From Vespula vulgaris (Eukaryota > Arthropoda > Insecta > Hymenoptera > Vespidae), in assembly GCF_905475345.1 (NCBI RefSeq), contig NC_066588.1, forward strand, positions 7,580,001 to 7,644,000: DNA of 64,000 nucleotides, read 5' to 3'. Under the pieces are notes generated by a model, which had not been told where the DNA came from, made no database searches, and saw only the letters and a program-made list of their open reading frames with translations. Made by a program: the position numbers and the translations under genes. Positions within the stretch are counted from its first letter, which is position 1; each line of letters starts with the position of its first letter. Shown here piece by piece: positions 39,019 to 51,314 of this stretch.

Positions 39019-40442
39019 ACCAATTCTTTATATTTCTTTCTTTGTATCCTTTTGCTTCGTCATTCTTTATTCCCTCCTCCTCCTCTTCCAAACTCTACAT
39101 CATCCCTCAATGGCAAAACGCAATTTGAAATCCGCTGGCACACGATTCTACGCGTCGCAGATTTTCTTCTAACAGAAACTTATCGGGTGATAGCCGACAA
39201 TCATTGAAGAAACATAACTTTAGAAAAGTCCTCTCGTTCTTTTCTCGTCGGGGATATTATACGATATGTATATGTATGTAGTAGGAAGTACGTGATACGT
39301 CTTAGCGAGGATGTTCCATAAGAGAGATCTACTAGTACCCTCGCAAAAGTTCCGTCTCGCTAGAGAATCGATATGACATTATATTTTATATTAATTTATC
39401 ACGCACTAAATCGTTCTCCGTTTATCCGTCGTTAATCGATTAACAACTCAGCAGCAGCTCATCGAGCTCTCCGTCAGAGATTTTCTTAACGATATAATAT
39501 GTATATGTATCAACCTACTTATGTGTATATATCGTACGAAGACAAGCGAGGTGCAATCGTCCTTTTCATTATTGTATTTTTTTATTAATTATACTTTACG
39601 ATAAGCGTAGAATGTCTATCCTGGTTGTCGTGTGCGTTTTTACTCAAAAAGAAAGAAAAAAAAAAGAAACAAACAAAAACATAAGAAAAAAAAACAAAGG
39701 AAACGATCTCCTTGTCTTTGTGATCCATCCGTTCCGGCCGAATTCAAAAACAACCCTTCGATGCTAGTAGTTACACTTTGTAAAGGGAAGGAGGGCAGCA
39801 GTCAGGCCAGTTGGTAAATACTTTAACCGATTCGCGGAGTTACCCCGAGTAATAATGCTTAGAATTTAGTGACACGAACGTTTTAAATGAAACGAACACG
39901 ATTTCAAGAAATAATGCAGAACATTGCGAATGAAAACCAAAAAAAAAAAAAAGAAAAATAACAAAAGTAGGAGCCGTTAAGCATAGGCATAAAAGTAATA
40001 TATATATATATTACGCGAAAGACTACAAAACAAGACGTGCACATCTATATATATGATACAAAAATTATGTATATTATATATACATACATGTGTAAGAGAA
40101 TAAAACATTAGCCGACAACTAGAGAATATATCGAATAACAAATAAAAAATATATATATACACACACATAAGCTTAACGAGAATAAAAAAAAGAGGCGTAC
40201 GTGATGGCGTTATAAAAAGAGAATGAAACAAAAAAAAACATAATGCGTGTAAATGCGTGGCTCGCGAGATAAACCAAACACTGTGTTAAATACTTTTAGC
40301 CGTAAGCGAGAAAAAGAGAACTCGAACTACCATTCAAATCGTATATAACTCGTAAGAGAATAAATATAATATAAACAACAACAACAGAACAAAATAAAAA
40401 ACAAACACATTGTAGCTAGCCTGCCGGACCCCCTGAGCCCTT

Positions 40443-40473
<31 letters not shown>

Positions 40474-40514
40474 AATATAAGTATATATATAATACGTGTA
40501 ATGTATGAAATACA

Positions 40515-40548
<34 letters not shown>

Positions 40549-40658
40549 CGATAGAGTACGATCGAGCGAAAGTGTGAGAGAGCAAATAAAAGAGACACAG
40601 CGCGCCTCGGTAAAACAAACTAAACCAAAAAAAAATAAAAGTCAAAGAAAAATAAAAC

Positions 40659-40693
<35 letters not shown>

Positions 40694-40964
40694 AGGGGAA
40701 AGTGTAAGGAAACATACAAAAATGGATATTATTAAAGAAAATAAATAAAAAACAAAAAAAACAAAAAAAAAACAAAAAAGCCCCAAAAAAAGGAGAGGTG
40801 GAGGAGAGTTGCTACCAAAAACAAAAAAAAAACAAATTTATGGTAATTACGATCGCGTCCGATTCATACAGAGAAAAAAACACCTACGACGTTCCTTCAT
40901 TTTTTCGTAGTTTTTCGTACGAGAAAACGACGTGCGCGTTACGGGCCTCCACGCAATCGGTCCA

Positions 40965-40992
40965 CCCCCATCCAACCCCCAACCCCCAACCC
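40965..40992 (-). other. Putative G-quadruplex (C-runs on + strand)
   Basis: Four C-runs of 5, 5, 5 and 3 bases at 40965-40969, 40976-40980, 40983-40987 and 40990-40992 are separated by 2-6 bases. The minus strand therefore fits the G3+N1-7 quadruplex pattern, the + strand an i-motif. Confidence 0.7.
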
Positions 40993-42160
40993 GGCGCGGC
41001 ATGCGGCATATCACTTACGACCGTACGCTAAGGAGTTAGGTGCCTTTTTCCACATCGTTATGTGTGCGTGTAATTCTTGGAAGGGGATAACGAGGATAAC
41101 GCGAGAGAACGAAAACGAACGAGAGGGAGAGAGAGAATGGAAAAGTCGGTAATCATCGCGAAGGTAAACGCCAAAAAGGAGAAGGGGAGGGTAGGGTGAA
41201 AAAGGGAAAGGAGGGAGAAAAAGAAAAGGGTGAAATGGCAGAACGGAGTTCGAGGGAAGAGGGGCCGGTTTTTGACATCCATCCATCGTGCATCGTCCGA
41301 CTTTTTTTCCAAGAAGCTGCGGAAGAAGTTTCGCTCTCGAACATGCTGTGTGTATATGTATCTGTATATGTGTAGTTTAATGGGAGGAGACGAAGCGATG
41401 CATGGAAGAAGAAACGGACCGTGCACGACGAAAGCAACAAGAGAACAAAGAAAAAGATAAATGAGGAAAAAAGAGATAAACGAAAAACGAAAGTGAAGAG
41501 GGTGAAATATAGGAAGAAAGGGAAGGACGGGAGGAAGCGTATAAGGGGAGGGTGTAAAAATGGCGTTCGAGCGCGCTTACGCGATTTAAGTAACGTATAC
41601 TTGCGTGATTCAATGAGAAAACGGCCCGCGGGGTCCCATGGCAGCCTCGTTGCGTATTTAAGTTTAAACGGCGAGGAGTAGAAATGGAGTAAAATAGGGA
41701 AAAAAGGAGGAGGAGAAGAAGGAGGAGGAAAAAGAGGAGAAGGAGGAGAAGAAGGAGGAGGAGGAGATGGTATGAGCGCGCGCGCGCTCCAGTATATATA
41801 CCGAAGGACAGTTTCGTGAAACAACGCCGAGCGTAGCCTGTATAATGTACATGTAATTTGCCACAAAAACGCGACGGATAGCCGACGATACACATAGGAC
41901 ACACACGTATATCCAGTTACACTGAGACACAAAGATATTGCAGATAATACACGTACAGACATACACGTACTTACACTTAGTACACCATCAAAGTCAAATG
42001 CACACAACTACGCAGCATACACACATATATACACTTACGCGTGCTGCACGTACGAAAGTGCATTGGTATAATAAGGGAGCGAGAAGAGCGTGAGAGAGTG
42101 GGAGAGAAAGAGAGGGAGAGATAGGGAAAGGGTGCAACAAGAAAAAAAACTTAAGCGAGA

Positions 42161-42164
<4 letters not shown>

Positions 42165-42201
<37 letters not shown>
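42165..42201 (+). repeat. (GA)n microsatellite
   Basis: About 18 GA units, the last large purine tract downstream of Rox8. Confidence 0.94.
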
Positions 42202-42204
<3 letters not shown>

Positions 42205-43055
42205 CCTCTAGAGACAAGTCTCACACGTACAATAGAATCGCGAGACGCCCTGGGACGTGCGTGAGAAAACGTGTATGATATTATATATACATAAACATAG
42301 CATATAAAGTATATTATAAAAACAAAAAATGATGAATATAAATAAAAAATATATATATAAATACTATATGAGAAAAAGTAAACAAAGTATAAATATGAAT
42401 GAAGTATATAAACGAGAATATAGGATAAAATACGCTTAGGCTTAAGGATATAAGATATTATTATGATGATGTATGGTTGGTTTATAATGTAAAATATATT
42501 ATAGAAAATGTATTCTACCTCTTTACTTCTCTCAATATCACGACCAAACTTCCTTCATCGTCCTCGATTATAATAGCCCGAGAAGAGCGGTCAAGGTAAG
42601 GTGAATCGAACGGCTTTTCTAACGCTTGCTAATTTATTACACCCTTTTTTTTCATCCCTTCCACCGAGTCCGAAGTTGAATATTTTTTGTCCGCCAAAGT
42701 GCTCCGCTAATTTTCTTTCCCTCGCACACTTCACGATCCTTTCGCATAGAAAATTTCTACGTAAACGTAGCTCTCTTCGATCTTGCCAAACACTCCAGCA
42801 CCACCCCCAATCCCAACTTCAACCCCCAAAACCAACGATTCTGTACAGTGTTAATACGTACAAACAGATACGAGGGTTAAAATTAAGATAGAAGACGCGC
42901 TTGGAAACTAAGAACATTGCAGATTAGTAGATTACGTTTACGGCTCGAGCAATCCCGTGACTCGAAGATTAACGACACAAAGCTGCGCATAAGTTCCGTC
43001 TGACATTATCAAGCCCATCGTTCCAACAGAGAGAAAACGGTGGACATAGTTTAAG

Positions 43056-43059
<4 letters not shown>

Positions 43060-43118
<59 letters not shown>

Positions 43119-43120
43119 TT
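43060..43120 (+). repeat. (CT)n tract
   Basis: About 24 pure CT units followed by TTTC variants. Confidence 0.95.
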
Positions 43121-43276
43121 CTCTCTCCTTATACATTTCTCGCGGTCGGATTAATCCCATCGAGCCGAAATGATTTACGATAAATGGAATTACGTTTAAA
43201 CGGGGACCAATAACGGCATGGCGTGCATTCGAAATTAATAGGTCAAGAGCGACGATGTCGAAGTGAACGTCGTATG

Positions 43277-43311
<35 letters not shown>

Positions 43312-43849
43312 GAAAAAGAAAAAGAACAAAAAGAACAAAGAACAAAAAAGAGAAAAGAAAAGAAAAGATAAATCTCCGAAAATAAAAAGGAAGAAACGAA
43401 CAAACGAAATTTGATTACAACTAAAGAGTAACATAAAAAGTTTTTTATACCTGTAATAGTTTATCGATTTAAAGAAAAAGAAGAAGGAGAAAGAGAGAGA
43501 GAAAGAGAGAGAGAAAGAAAGGAAGAAATTAGAAAAGGAAATAGATACAAAAAAATAAAAACCGATAAAAGAGACAAAGAACGTACGCTCTACATAGAGC
43601 ACGATCTCGTACTCGCTTATAGACGGTAGATATAAACGCGTAATTGCGTGGCAAGGGTGTGGTGGCCGGTTATTTTAGCGCGACTGACTGACACGCGGAC
43701 ATGACATGCTAGGCCGCTAGGAAGTCCGAGTTCTCTGTCCTCGCGTGTGCCCTATCGGGCGCCCTCGAATGCTCGCGTACGTGTATACGCAAGTTCCACG
43801 CGAGCGCGCACCCTCTGACTGCTCTCTCTCTCTTTGTCCCTCATTTATA

Positions 43850-44068
43850 TAGGGTGTTCTATTAAATAAAAAAAAAACGATAAACGACATTTTTACGAAT
43901 ACGACATTTAATAAATCATTGAAATATTATCGAACGATTTTACGGAGTTAACTGTCGATCATATAAAACAAAAAGGAATGATTTAAAAAAGATTTAGAAT
44001 ATTAACTTTATCTCTCTCATTTTGATAGAACGACACTTCGATCGTTGCAATTTGACTTAGCCACCCTG
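43850..44068. mobile_element. Candidate MITE with short terminal inverted repeats
   Basis: The left end reads TAGGGTGTTCTATTAAA and the right end, on the opposite strand, starts CAGGGTGGCTAAG; both are flanked by the dinucleotide TA, as expected for Tc1/mariner-type target duplication. A second internal pair supports inversion: TTCTATTAAA on the left against TTTTGATAGAA at about 44022-44032. There is no coding capacity in the 219 bp. The terminal match is only about seven bases with one mismatch, so this is tentative. Confidence 0.33.
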
Positions 44069-45650
44069 TAGATCGGATAGTCACCACCGGTACGGCGCAC
44101 GACGTACAAGAGAATAGCGTAGTATAAAGCATAAACTACAATTAGCGGTAATCCGCGTGACACGGGCATGGCACCCTTTGCGCATATTAGAGCATTAGCT
44201 GCCGAGTCATACGAGCGAGCCGTACATCATTTCGGGACGTGCCCCCGTCGTCTCCCTCGCAAAATCGTTAAATTTACGAAGAAACACGACTGTCCCGATA
44301 CAACCCTGACTGAATATTACCCTCTCGCCACTCTTCCACGTTTGCATTGCCGCGACATCGCCGTTGTTATCGCCAAGCTTGATAAAGTTTTGTTTCCGTG
44401 ACGTACTACACATGAAATATATATAGGTGAAATATACATATACATATATATATATATATTTCGATGTTTATAAAATAAAATAGAAATTGTTTCGATGAAA
44501 TATATAAGTTACGAAACGTAATGTACAAAATTAATCGGCGCTAACATAAACAAGAACAACGGTGGGCAGAATTCCAATTCCTTCGTTTCAATTAACAGAA
44601 AAGTTTAGAGCAACAGCCTCGGAATGAAGCAAATGTGGTTCACAGAATTGGCCTCATCGGTCACCAGGGAAGCGTGGAACACTGTACTTCTCTCTACCAT
44701 TCTCATTTGTGGTTGTCGGTCCACTACTATTCTACCACCCGCGTAACCGCTTTCGAACCCTTAAACCTTTATATATTTCGTTCGAATAAGATTTCCTTAC
44801 ATCGTCCAAGTACCATGCGTCTTTTGAAAAACATGTATGGATGGTACGTTCAACGATTTTATCGAACGTTAATGTGATATAAATCCAATTTTACTATTAC
44901 GACGAACCGTTCTAACTCGAAGAGTAAGTATTTCAATTAAACAAAAATATAAATATGAATGTTGTATTAGTTTAAATTTATAAAAAAAAAGAGTAAATTA
45001 TTCCTATATCAAGAACTTTCTAACGCTATATTACTTAAAATAAATAAAATTTATGAATAATTCGATTGCTACATTCGTTGGAACAATTTTCAGATTTGAA
45101 AATATTTGAAAAACCGCGTTTGCAGCGCTTTAATGTCATTGGTTCATCTTCTACAGAAAGTAAGGCTCCTCATTGGTTCGTACGATCGAGAAATTACAAT
45201 CGAAATATATCGAATTATCAAAAGAAGTTAACAAAACAGGATACTTGCGGTTATACGTGATTTTTTACAAGATAAATAACATATCCTATGATTAACTCAT
45301 GCAAAGTGATTATTAATACTCGCAGTATTACAAAATAATGAAGATTACGTATAATAGTATAATAAAGGCTTACCCATAAGTGCTTATAATATCTTATGAA
45401 TCCTTTGATTGGTTGCCACGGTCTTTTGTTCTATATTAATTCTATAGGAATATTATTATAATAAAGTTAAACGAGCAGGCCTAATCCTAAACTTGCTTAA
45501 AATGAGACAAGAATTAGATGCTTAGAACTCGTTTATACGATTAAGATACGACATCGATACACTTGTGAAAATGTGCGCTTTTGATTTGAACATGCGACGT
45601 CTAGCGACAGATTGAGAAGAGTCTTTCTCAACCTAAAATTTACAGAGGTT

Positions 45651-45740
45651 ATGTTGTGGAAAATACTTATATTCTTGCACTTTGTACTGCAGATTCCATT
45701 CTTAATAGTTTCAACAAAAATTTTAAAATGTCGTATTTAA
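45651..45740 (+). promoter_or_regulatory. Possible uORF overlapping the Prp3 start
   Basis: An ATG at 45651 opens a 29-codon frame that ends with TAA at 45738-45740, overlapping the Prp3 start (45728) in another frame. It is relevant only if this stretch is in the mature 5' UTR; a possible acceptor (gtactgcag ending 45692) could splice the upstream ATG out. Confidence 0.35.
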
Positions 45741-48016
45741 CGAGAAAGGAGATCGATGAAATGAAGCCACAAATTGAAAAGGCCGTAAATAAATTTCTCG
45801 GCTTCGGTGAACCTGCTATCGTTACTACGGCTGTCAATTGTATTACCTCTGGCTATGATAAGCGTAAGACGGCAGGTAAAAATGATAAAATGTGTTATAT
45901 ACACTTCAATTTTTATTAAACAATTTGTATACATGATTTTTATAACTTCGATTATTCTTTTTTTTTTCAGATAAACTATCCGCTTTATTAGAAGATAAAA
46001 AAGCTTCCAAATTAACAGAGAAGATATTTGCAATATACGATGATATCAAAGCTGCACAAAAGAGTAAAAAACGTAATCATGTGGAAGACAAGGAAAAAGA
46101 AAAAGATGCTAAAAAACCTAAGTTCAAAGATGACGAAATAAAAAATGACAAACCTGCAGAAACTCAGCTATCCGCAGACAAGGTAGTATGATCTTTCTAT
46201 ATTTGGAAATAATTGTACTGTATATCGTAAGAGTTTTTATAGATTTTGTTGTTTTCAGATAAGGCAAATGATGGCTAACGCCCAAAGAGAGATAGAAGAA
46301 AGGAAAAGGGCATTGAAAGCTATTAAGCAAGAAGAAGTACTACCTGTGAGGCCTCTCTTCAAAGCCAGGGATTCGTTGCCGAATGTAGGCAGTATGTATA
46401 ATCAGGGTCTGTTAAGCAAAACAGATTCTGATAAAGCACGAAAAATTGCTGCGCTCCAAGCACAAATCAGAAACAAATTAAGTTCTGGATTGCTTAGTAA
46501 TGTCGCAGTGCCAGACAAACCAACCCCTTTGATCTTGGACGAATCAGGAAGGACCGTAGACATAACTGGAAAGGAGGTACAACTTACGCAGGTAGTACCA
46601 ACATTGAAAGCTAACATTCGTGCGAAGAAGAGAGAAGAATTTAAAGCTCAGCTGCAAGAATCGAAAGGTCCGGAAGAAATACAAGATACGCACTTTTTTG
46701 ATACTAGAATCGGAGTGAAACCAGCAGTACGTAATAAGCGTTCTTTAAAATTCCACGAACCGGGTAAATTCCAACAACTCGCGGAAAGAATTCGTATGAA
46801 AGCACAGTTAGAAAAACTTCAGAATGAAATTAGTCAAATAGCTAGAAAAACTGGTATAAGTTCGGCAACAAAATTAGCACTAATAGCACCGAAAACGGAA
46901 GCTCTCAGCGAAGATGTACCAAATATAGAATGGTGGGATTCTGTCATATTAACAGGTGGATATCCTAACGAGGATGAGCCAACGACGATCAAAACCTCAA
47001 CGATTACAAATTTAGTAGAACATCCAACGCAAATGCGACCGCCAAGTATGTTCTGCTAAAGTGCTAAATTATAATAAATTAACATAACATACATCCGCTG
47101 TTAATTATATTCTGAATTCTTTCTTTCAGCTGATCCATTGAAACCTATCTACATGCCTGTGTTTCTTACAAAGAAGGAAAGGAAGAAATTGCGTCGTCAG
47201 AACAGGCGAGAGGCATGGAAAGAAGAACAAGAAAAAATTCGTTTAGGATTAGAACCTCCACCAGAACCAAAATTACGAATTTCAAACTTGATGCGAGTCT
47301 TAGGTACCGAAGCAGTACAAGATCCTACTAAGATCGAAGCTCACGTACGACAACAAATGGCCAAAAGATTGAAGGCTCACGAGGACGCCAATGCAGCCCG
47401 ACGATTGACAGCTGAACAACGTAGGGAGAAAAAAGCGAGGAAACTCAAGGAAGATACTAGCCTTGGGGTACATGTGGCTGTTTATAGGTACGATCATAAG
47501 AAAAATATATATTTATATTATTTTGTAAGCTTTATTAAAATACATCACATTTATAATTACGAATATATAACAGGAATAATGCGAACATATATTATAAGGA
47601 CTTTTGATTCTTTTAGAATACGCGATCTCGTGAATAACGCATCCAAAAAGTTCAAAGTTGAGACAAATGCGAAACAGCTATATCTTACTGGCTGTGTAAT
47701 GCTCTTCCGAGATTGTAACGTCGTAGTTGTCGAAGGCGGAGCTAAACAGCTTAGCAAATATAAGCGATTGATGATGCATCGTATCAAATGGGAAGAGGAT
47801 ATCGTAAAGGATAACGATGGAAATGACGTGCCGAATAAATGCGTTCTCGTTTGGGAGGGAACGAGCAAGCAACGTCATTTCGGTGAGATAAAATTCAAAG
47901 TGTGTCCGATCGAAAAGATGGCACGAGAACATTTCAAAAAGCATCAAGTTGAGCATTATTGGGATTTGGCTTATAGTGGAGCTGTTCTTGATAATACGGA
48001 TGATGTACGCTCATAG
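45728..48016 (+). CDS. Prp3: U4/U6 small nuclear ribonucleoprotein Prp3
   Basis: Five exons, 45728-45875, 45971-46182, 46259-47045, 47130-47487 and 47617-48016, join in phase to a 634-residue protein (human PRPF3 is 683). Prp3 holds U4/U6 snRNA in the tri-snRNP of the spliceosome, in the nucleus. The N-terminus is a PWI-type domain (MSYLTRKEIDEMKP, then LGFGEPAIVTTAVNCI, residues 1 to about 75), followed by a Lys/Glu-rich linker. The Prp3 core carries KPTPLILDESGRTVDITGKE (from about 206), ALIAPK, IEWWDS, then LTKKERKKLRRQNRREA and RISNLMRVLGTEAVQDPTK. The C-terminal domain includes LYLTGCVMLF, VVVVEGG, HRIKWEED, CVLVWEG and AREHFKKH. The start at 45728 matches the family N-terminus. It lacks the acidic insert found in the human C-terminal domain. 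Confidence 0.97.
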
Positions 48017-48303
48017 AGATTATTATCTATGACATTTAATTAAAACCCGTAACTATATGGTGACACCGTAAGAGACGGTAGAGAATTTCGCTACTAATTA
48101 ATCAATTTAAATACCGACAAGAAACTCGGGAGAATGTAATCAGTGACAGGAACGGCGCGGAAATAATAAAAGTGAGCTGGGATACCTGTGGAAAAGCAGC
48201 TGTCTTCAATGATCGTAGTTAACCCTAGATATATCCAAATCCTAGCAATGTCGAGTAGCTCGGAACGAATCAATCTGTAAGAACTAAACTAGCAAGTACA
48301 TTT

Positions 48304-48309
48304 AATAAA
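48304..48309 (+). terminator. Poly(A) signal candidate for Prp3
   Basis: A canonical AATAAA lies 288 bases after the Prp3 stop; another AATAAA is at 48165. Either would give a short 3' UTR, in keeping with a compact housekeeping gene. Confidence 0.45.
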
Positions 48310-49217
48310 CTTATATGTAATCGTTTCCTTCCGCGAAGAAAAAGATTTAAGAAGGTCGTTGAGAAGCGAAAGTGTTGCTTTTGTGGAAGAAACCGATCTT
48401 CCTACACGCGACATACATACGCTGGCTAGATTTATCGTAGTGAAGGCATTTTTCTGGGAATTTTCAGTATACGTAGGCGTGCCTCGTGCGGTCGTCCATC
48501 AGCGTCGATCGTTCGCACGATGTCATTCTAAAGAATTTTAATCCACGCTTGTCGTTACGGTCAGACCCGCGCACCTCCATTAACATAACGCAACGATACC
48601 GTACGGTGCTTATCTAGCGTTGAAGTATTATGCAAAAAAGAACTTGACGCTAACACATACATATACATATACATATACATATACGTACAGAAACAGGTAT
48701 ACATAAGTCATAGCTTTTATGCTCAGGTACCAACCGTGATTCTTTGTACGATCGATTTAAAGATGTAGGTGTGAGCGAGCGTGCATACTTGACACTAATC
48801 ACTAACTAATCGACAGATAGACGATTATCTTTAACGCGGAACCTTTCCTAATTGTAAGATAATACGTAAAGAGATAAGTGGAGAAAAAAAAACAAGAAAA
48901 AGAAGAAGAAGAGAGTGTACAAGTTCGAGAAACAATACGAGAGAAACATGGCGAACCTTGGTCCCGTTCGTAATAACACCGTAGTATCTTAGCGCATCGC
49001 TTGGCTACTTTTACCGCAGCGTATAACGCATTACTAGTCGAATAATACACCGTGTACAGAGCCCCCTTCGATATACACGTCCGGCAACGTGTCGACACCC
49101 TGTATTACGGCGAGTCACTTCTCTCTTCTAGTCCTCCTAGACTCGAGGGCCCCACTCCGCTAAGGTAGGCGCTAAGACCGGACGGACTCAAGTTTTACTT
49201 TCGTTCGCGCATCGTTC

Positions 49218-49468
49218 TCAGTTCAGGTTTACCCGTTCCTTGCGTTCTCAGGCATACAAGCAAGCTGCCGGTGTATTACTCCGGCCTTTCTTGCGAAAGT
49301 GCGATACGTGCGAGAGCCGCGTGAATGCCACCGTGCATTTAGAACTACACAACGGTTCTCGCCTTCCGCGGATTAACCCTCGCGTACATTGTCCTCTTCT
49401 TATTGTTCTACGTCATCTCTGGAACATCGAAATCAATCCGACGGCATGTTGTTTACCTTTGCTACGCG
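49218..49468 (+). promoter_or_regulatory. Candidate promoter and 5' exon for the downstream peroxidase gene
   Basis: TCAGTT at 49218-49223 resembles the insect initiator. The following sequence is CpG-containing and ends in a good splice donor (gtgagt at 49469). No TATA box is evident in front of it. The assignment to the peroxidase gene rests only on orientation and distance (1.8 kb to the first coding exon). Confidence 0.22.
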
Positions 49469-49758
49469 GTGAGTGCGATTTTCGATTCTTATCCTTCCCG
49501 ATTGTCCTTCCACGATTTTTCATTGGTCTTCTTTTATTTTATTTTTTTATCTATTTATTTCTCTTTTCTTTTTTTTTCTTTTTTCTTTTTTTTATTTTGA
49601 ATCTTTTCATCTTACCAATGCGATCCACTGGGACTGGTAACGATTACTCCTTGGATTAAACGAAAATGAGAGTGTTAATAATCTGGTGCTTACCCACGAA
49701 CAATTCGATTACCGTGAAGTTAAACTTCCTTTCGATCCCCCTTCCCCCATATCTTGTC

Positions 49759-49761
<3 letters not shown>

Positions 49762-49801
<40 letters not shown>
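49762..49801 (+). repeat. (CT)n tract
   Basis: About 19 CT units followed by CTAT variants to 49838. Confidence 0.93.
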
Positions 49802-49806
<5 letters not shown>

Positions 49807-51314
49807 ATCTATCTTTCTATCTCTATCTCTCTCTCTCATACTTTGAATACTTTAGTAGTTCGATAGCAATTTATATGTTCTCCGGAGACTAATCGGATAA
49901 TCTAAGTTTCTTTATAGTTTGACGACGTTAACTGATATTGGAAACGTGAGATCATTCGCTCTTCGCGCGTTCGATACTACACCTCTCGTGATCGCGCGAA
50001 CTAGTTGGAAAGATAAATCGTAATCGATGATAATAACGATTATCTTTCCTTCTATGCTTCGGTGATGGTAGGACGTCGAAATTATTGAAATTACGTTCCA
50101 TCGAAGAGCTTTAATTAGAAGATCGGCTATGTAAAATTAATCGCGTATGGATCAATATGAAACACGTGACTTGGCAAGTATCAGCACGTTGTAGAGAATT
50201 TTAAATGCATATTTTCTTATCAATCACTCGATCTTTCGCTGTAATGTAAAATGATGATAAATATATGTTAATTCTTGTCGGTGGTTAATTTTCGACAAAC
50301 TTTTGATCGATAATACAATCAACGAAAGAAATATTTCTTCTTCTTCTTTATTATACTCATATAAGAATGCTCCGCTTTCACTCGTTTCTATGCATAAAGA
50401 CGTAACTGACCTTTCGTGACGAACGTAACGAAAAATTACAAAACAGCAATGCTTTTGTGCAAGTATTTAATTTAAAGCTGATACTTGTAATATAAAATCG
50501 TATTGTCATGTTACCCCCGTTGCAAGATAACGTAAATCTTATAACGTAACTCTAATACATCCCCTAAATACTTTTTAACATTAGATAAGAGGACAAAGAA
50601 ATGGCAGAGTTACGAAATTGTAGCCTTGCAAAGTGTGTGAAAATGTTACTATAACAATTTGTGTTTGCTGCTCTCCGTCCGAAGCTCTCTTTGTATATGT
50701 ACGTACGTATAAAAGGTTAGCACATTGCGTTGCTTGCTTTACGAGCAATGAGATCTATTTAAATAGAGATCGATAGCGAAATAATAAAGTACGCGCTCGT
50801 GTACATAATGTTTTAGAAATAATAATAATATTAGTAGTAATAATAGAGAGGATTCTTTTATCAACATTCGACTGTCAGAGATTTCGAGACTTAAGAAATA
50901 AAATTAACATAATCAGTCGTATAGGTAATTAATTTCTCTCTATCTTTTATTATTCGCAAAAGTTATCGATAAATAATAATTGTATCTCATGATATTTCGT
51001 GATGAAGAAAAAGATAAAAAATTAAAATAGAAACGATCACGCGAAAGATTTCGAACGACGAAAATTAATTCCATGAACACTAGTGTATTAGATGCTTGTT
51101 AATCATGGGAGTGCGAAGAGTATCGTTACGTAAGGAAAACAGTAAAAGAACCAGGAAGAATCCTAAATGTCAGTCAGAAGATAACTCCGACCTCCTACGA
51201 AGACCTCGAATTGGTCTGTCGATCTTATATAATAATTGATGAGTACTAACTCCCTCCATCGAAAAATCAGTAGGTACGATGGTACCGAGAAATCAGCCTC
51301 GAGCGACGCGATGA

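Larger units (their letters stand above)
42480..45640. other. Intergenic region between Rox8 and Prp3
   Basis: No coding region is supported. It contains a (CT)n tract at 43063-43120, an AAAAG-rich stretch at about 43275-43370, (GA)n at 43492-43518 and a possible short inverted-repeat element at 43850-44068. A 77-codon frame at 44168-44401 has balanced composition but matches no family I know and has no visible splice or regulatory context, so it is not called. The Prp3 promoter should lie near the right end. Confidence 0.6.
48310..51314 (+). other. Intergenic region between Prp3 and the peroxidase gene
   Basis: No gene is supported. At 49218 an arthropod-type initiator (TCAGTT) is followed by about 250 bases of CpG-containing unique sequence and a donor-like GCG|GTGAGT at 49469, so 49220-49468 could be a 5' exon of the peroxidase gene. 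A (CT)n tract sits at 49762-49801. The rest (49860-51160) is AT-rich unique sequence in which I see nothing further. Confidence 0.5.

Noticed and set aside
40985..40992. AACCC units resembling insect telomere repeats
   Set aside because: Only two or three irregular units (AACCCCC) are present, and the usual insect telomere unit TTAGG is absent.
41153..42007. A 284-codon open frame on the minus strand, with overlapping long frames at 41377-41904 and 42035-42224
   Set aside because: The + strand is purine-rich here, so its complement is pyrimidine-rich and nearly free of stop codons. The translation is Ser/Leu/Phe/Pro-rich low complexity without a domain.
44168..44401. A 77-codon frame starting MAPFAHIRALAAES
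   Set aside because: Composition is protein-like, but I recognise no family, there is no evident promoter or splice context, and an antisense frame of similar length overlaps it.
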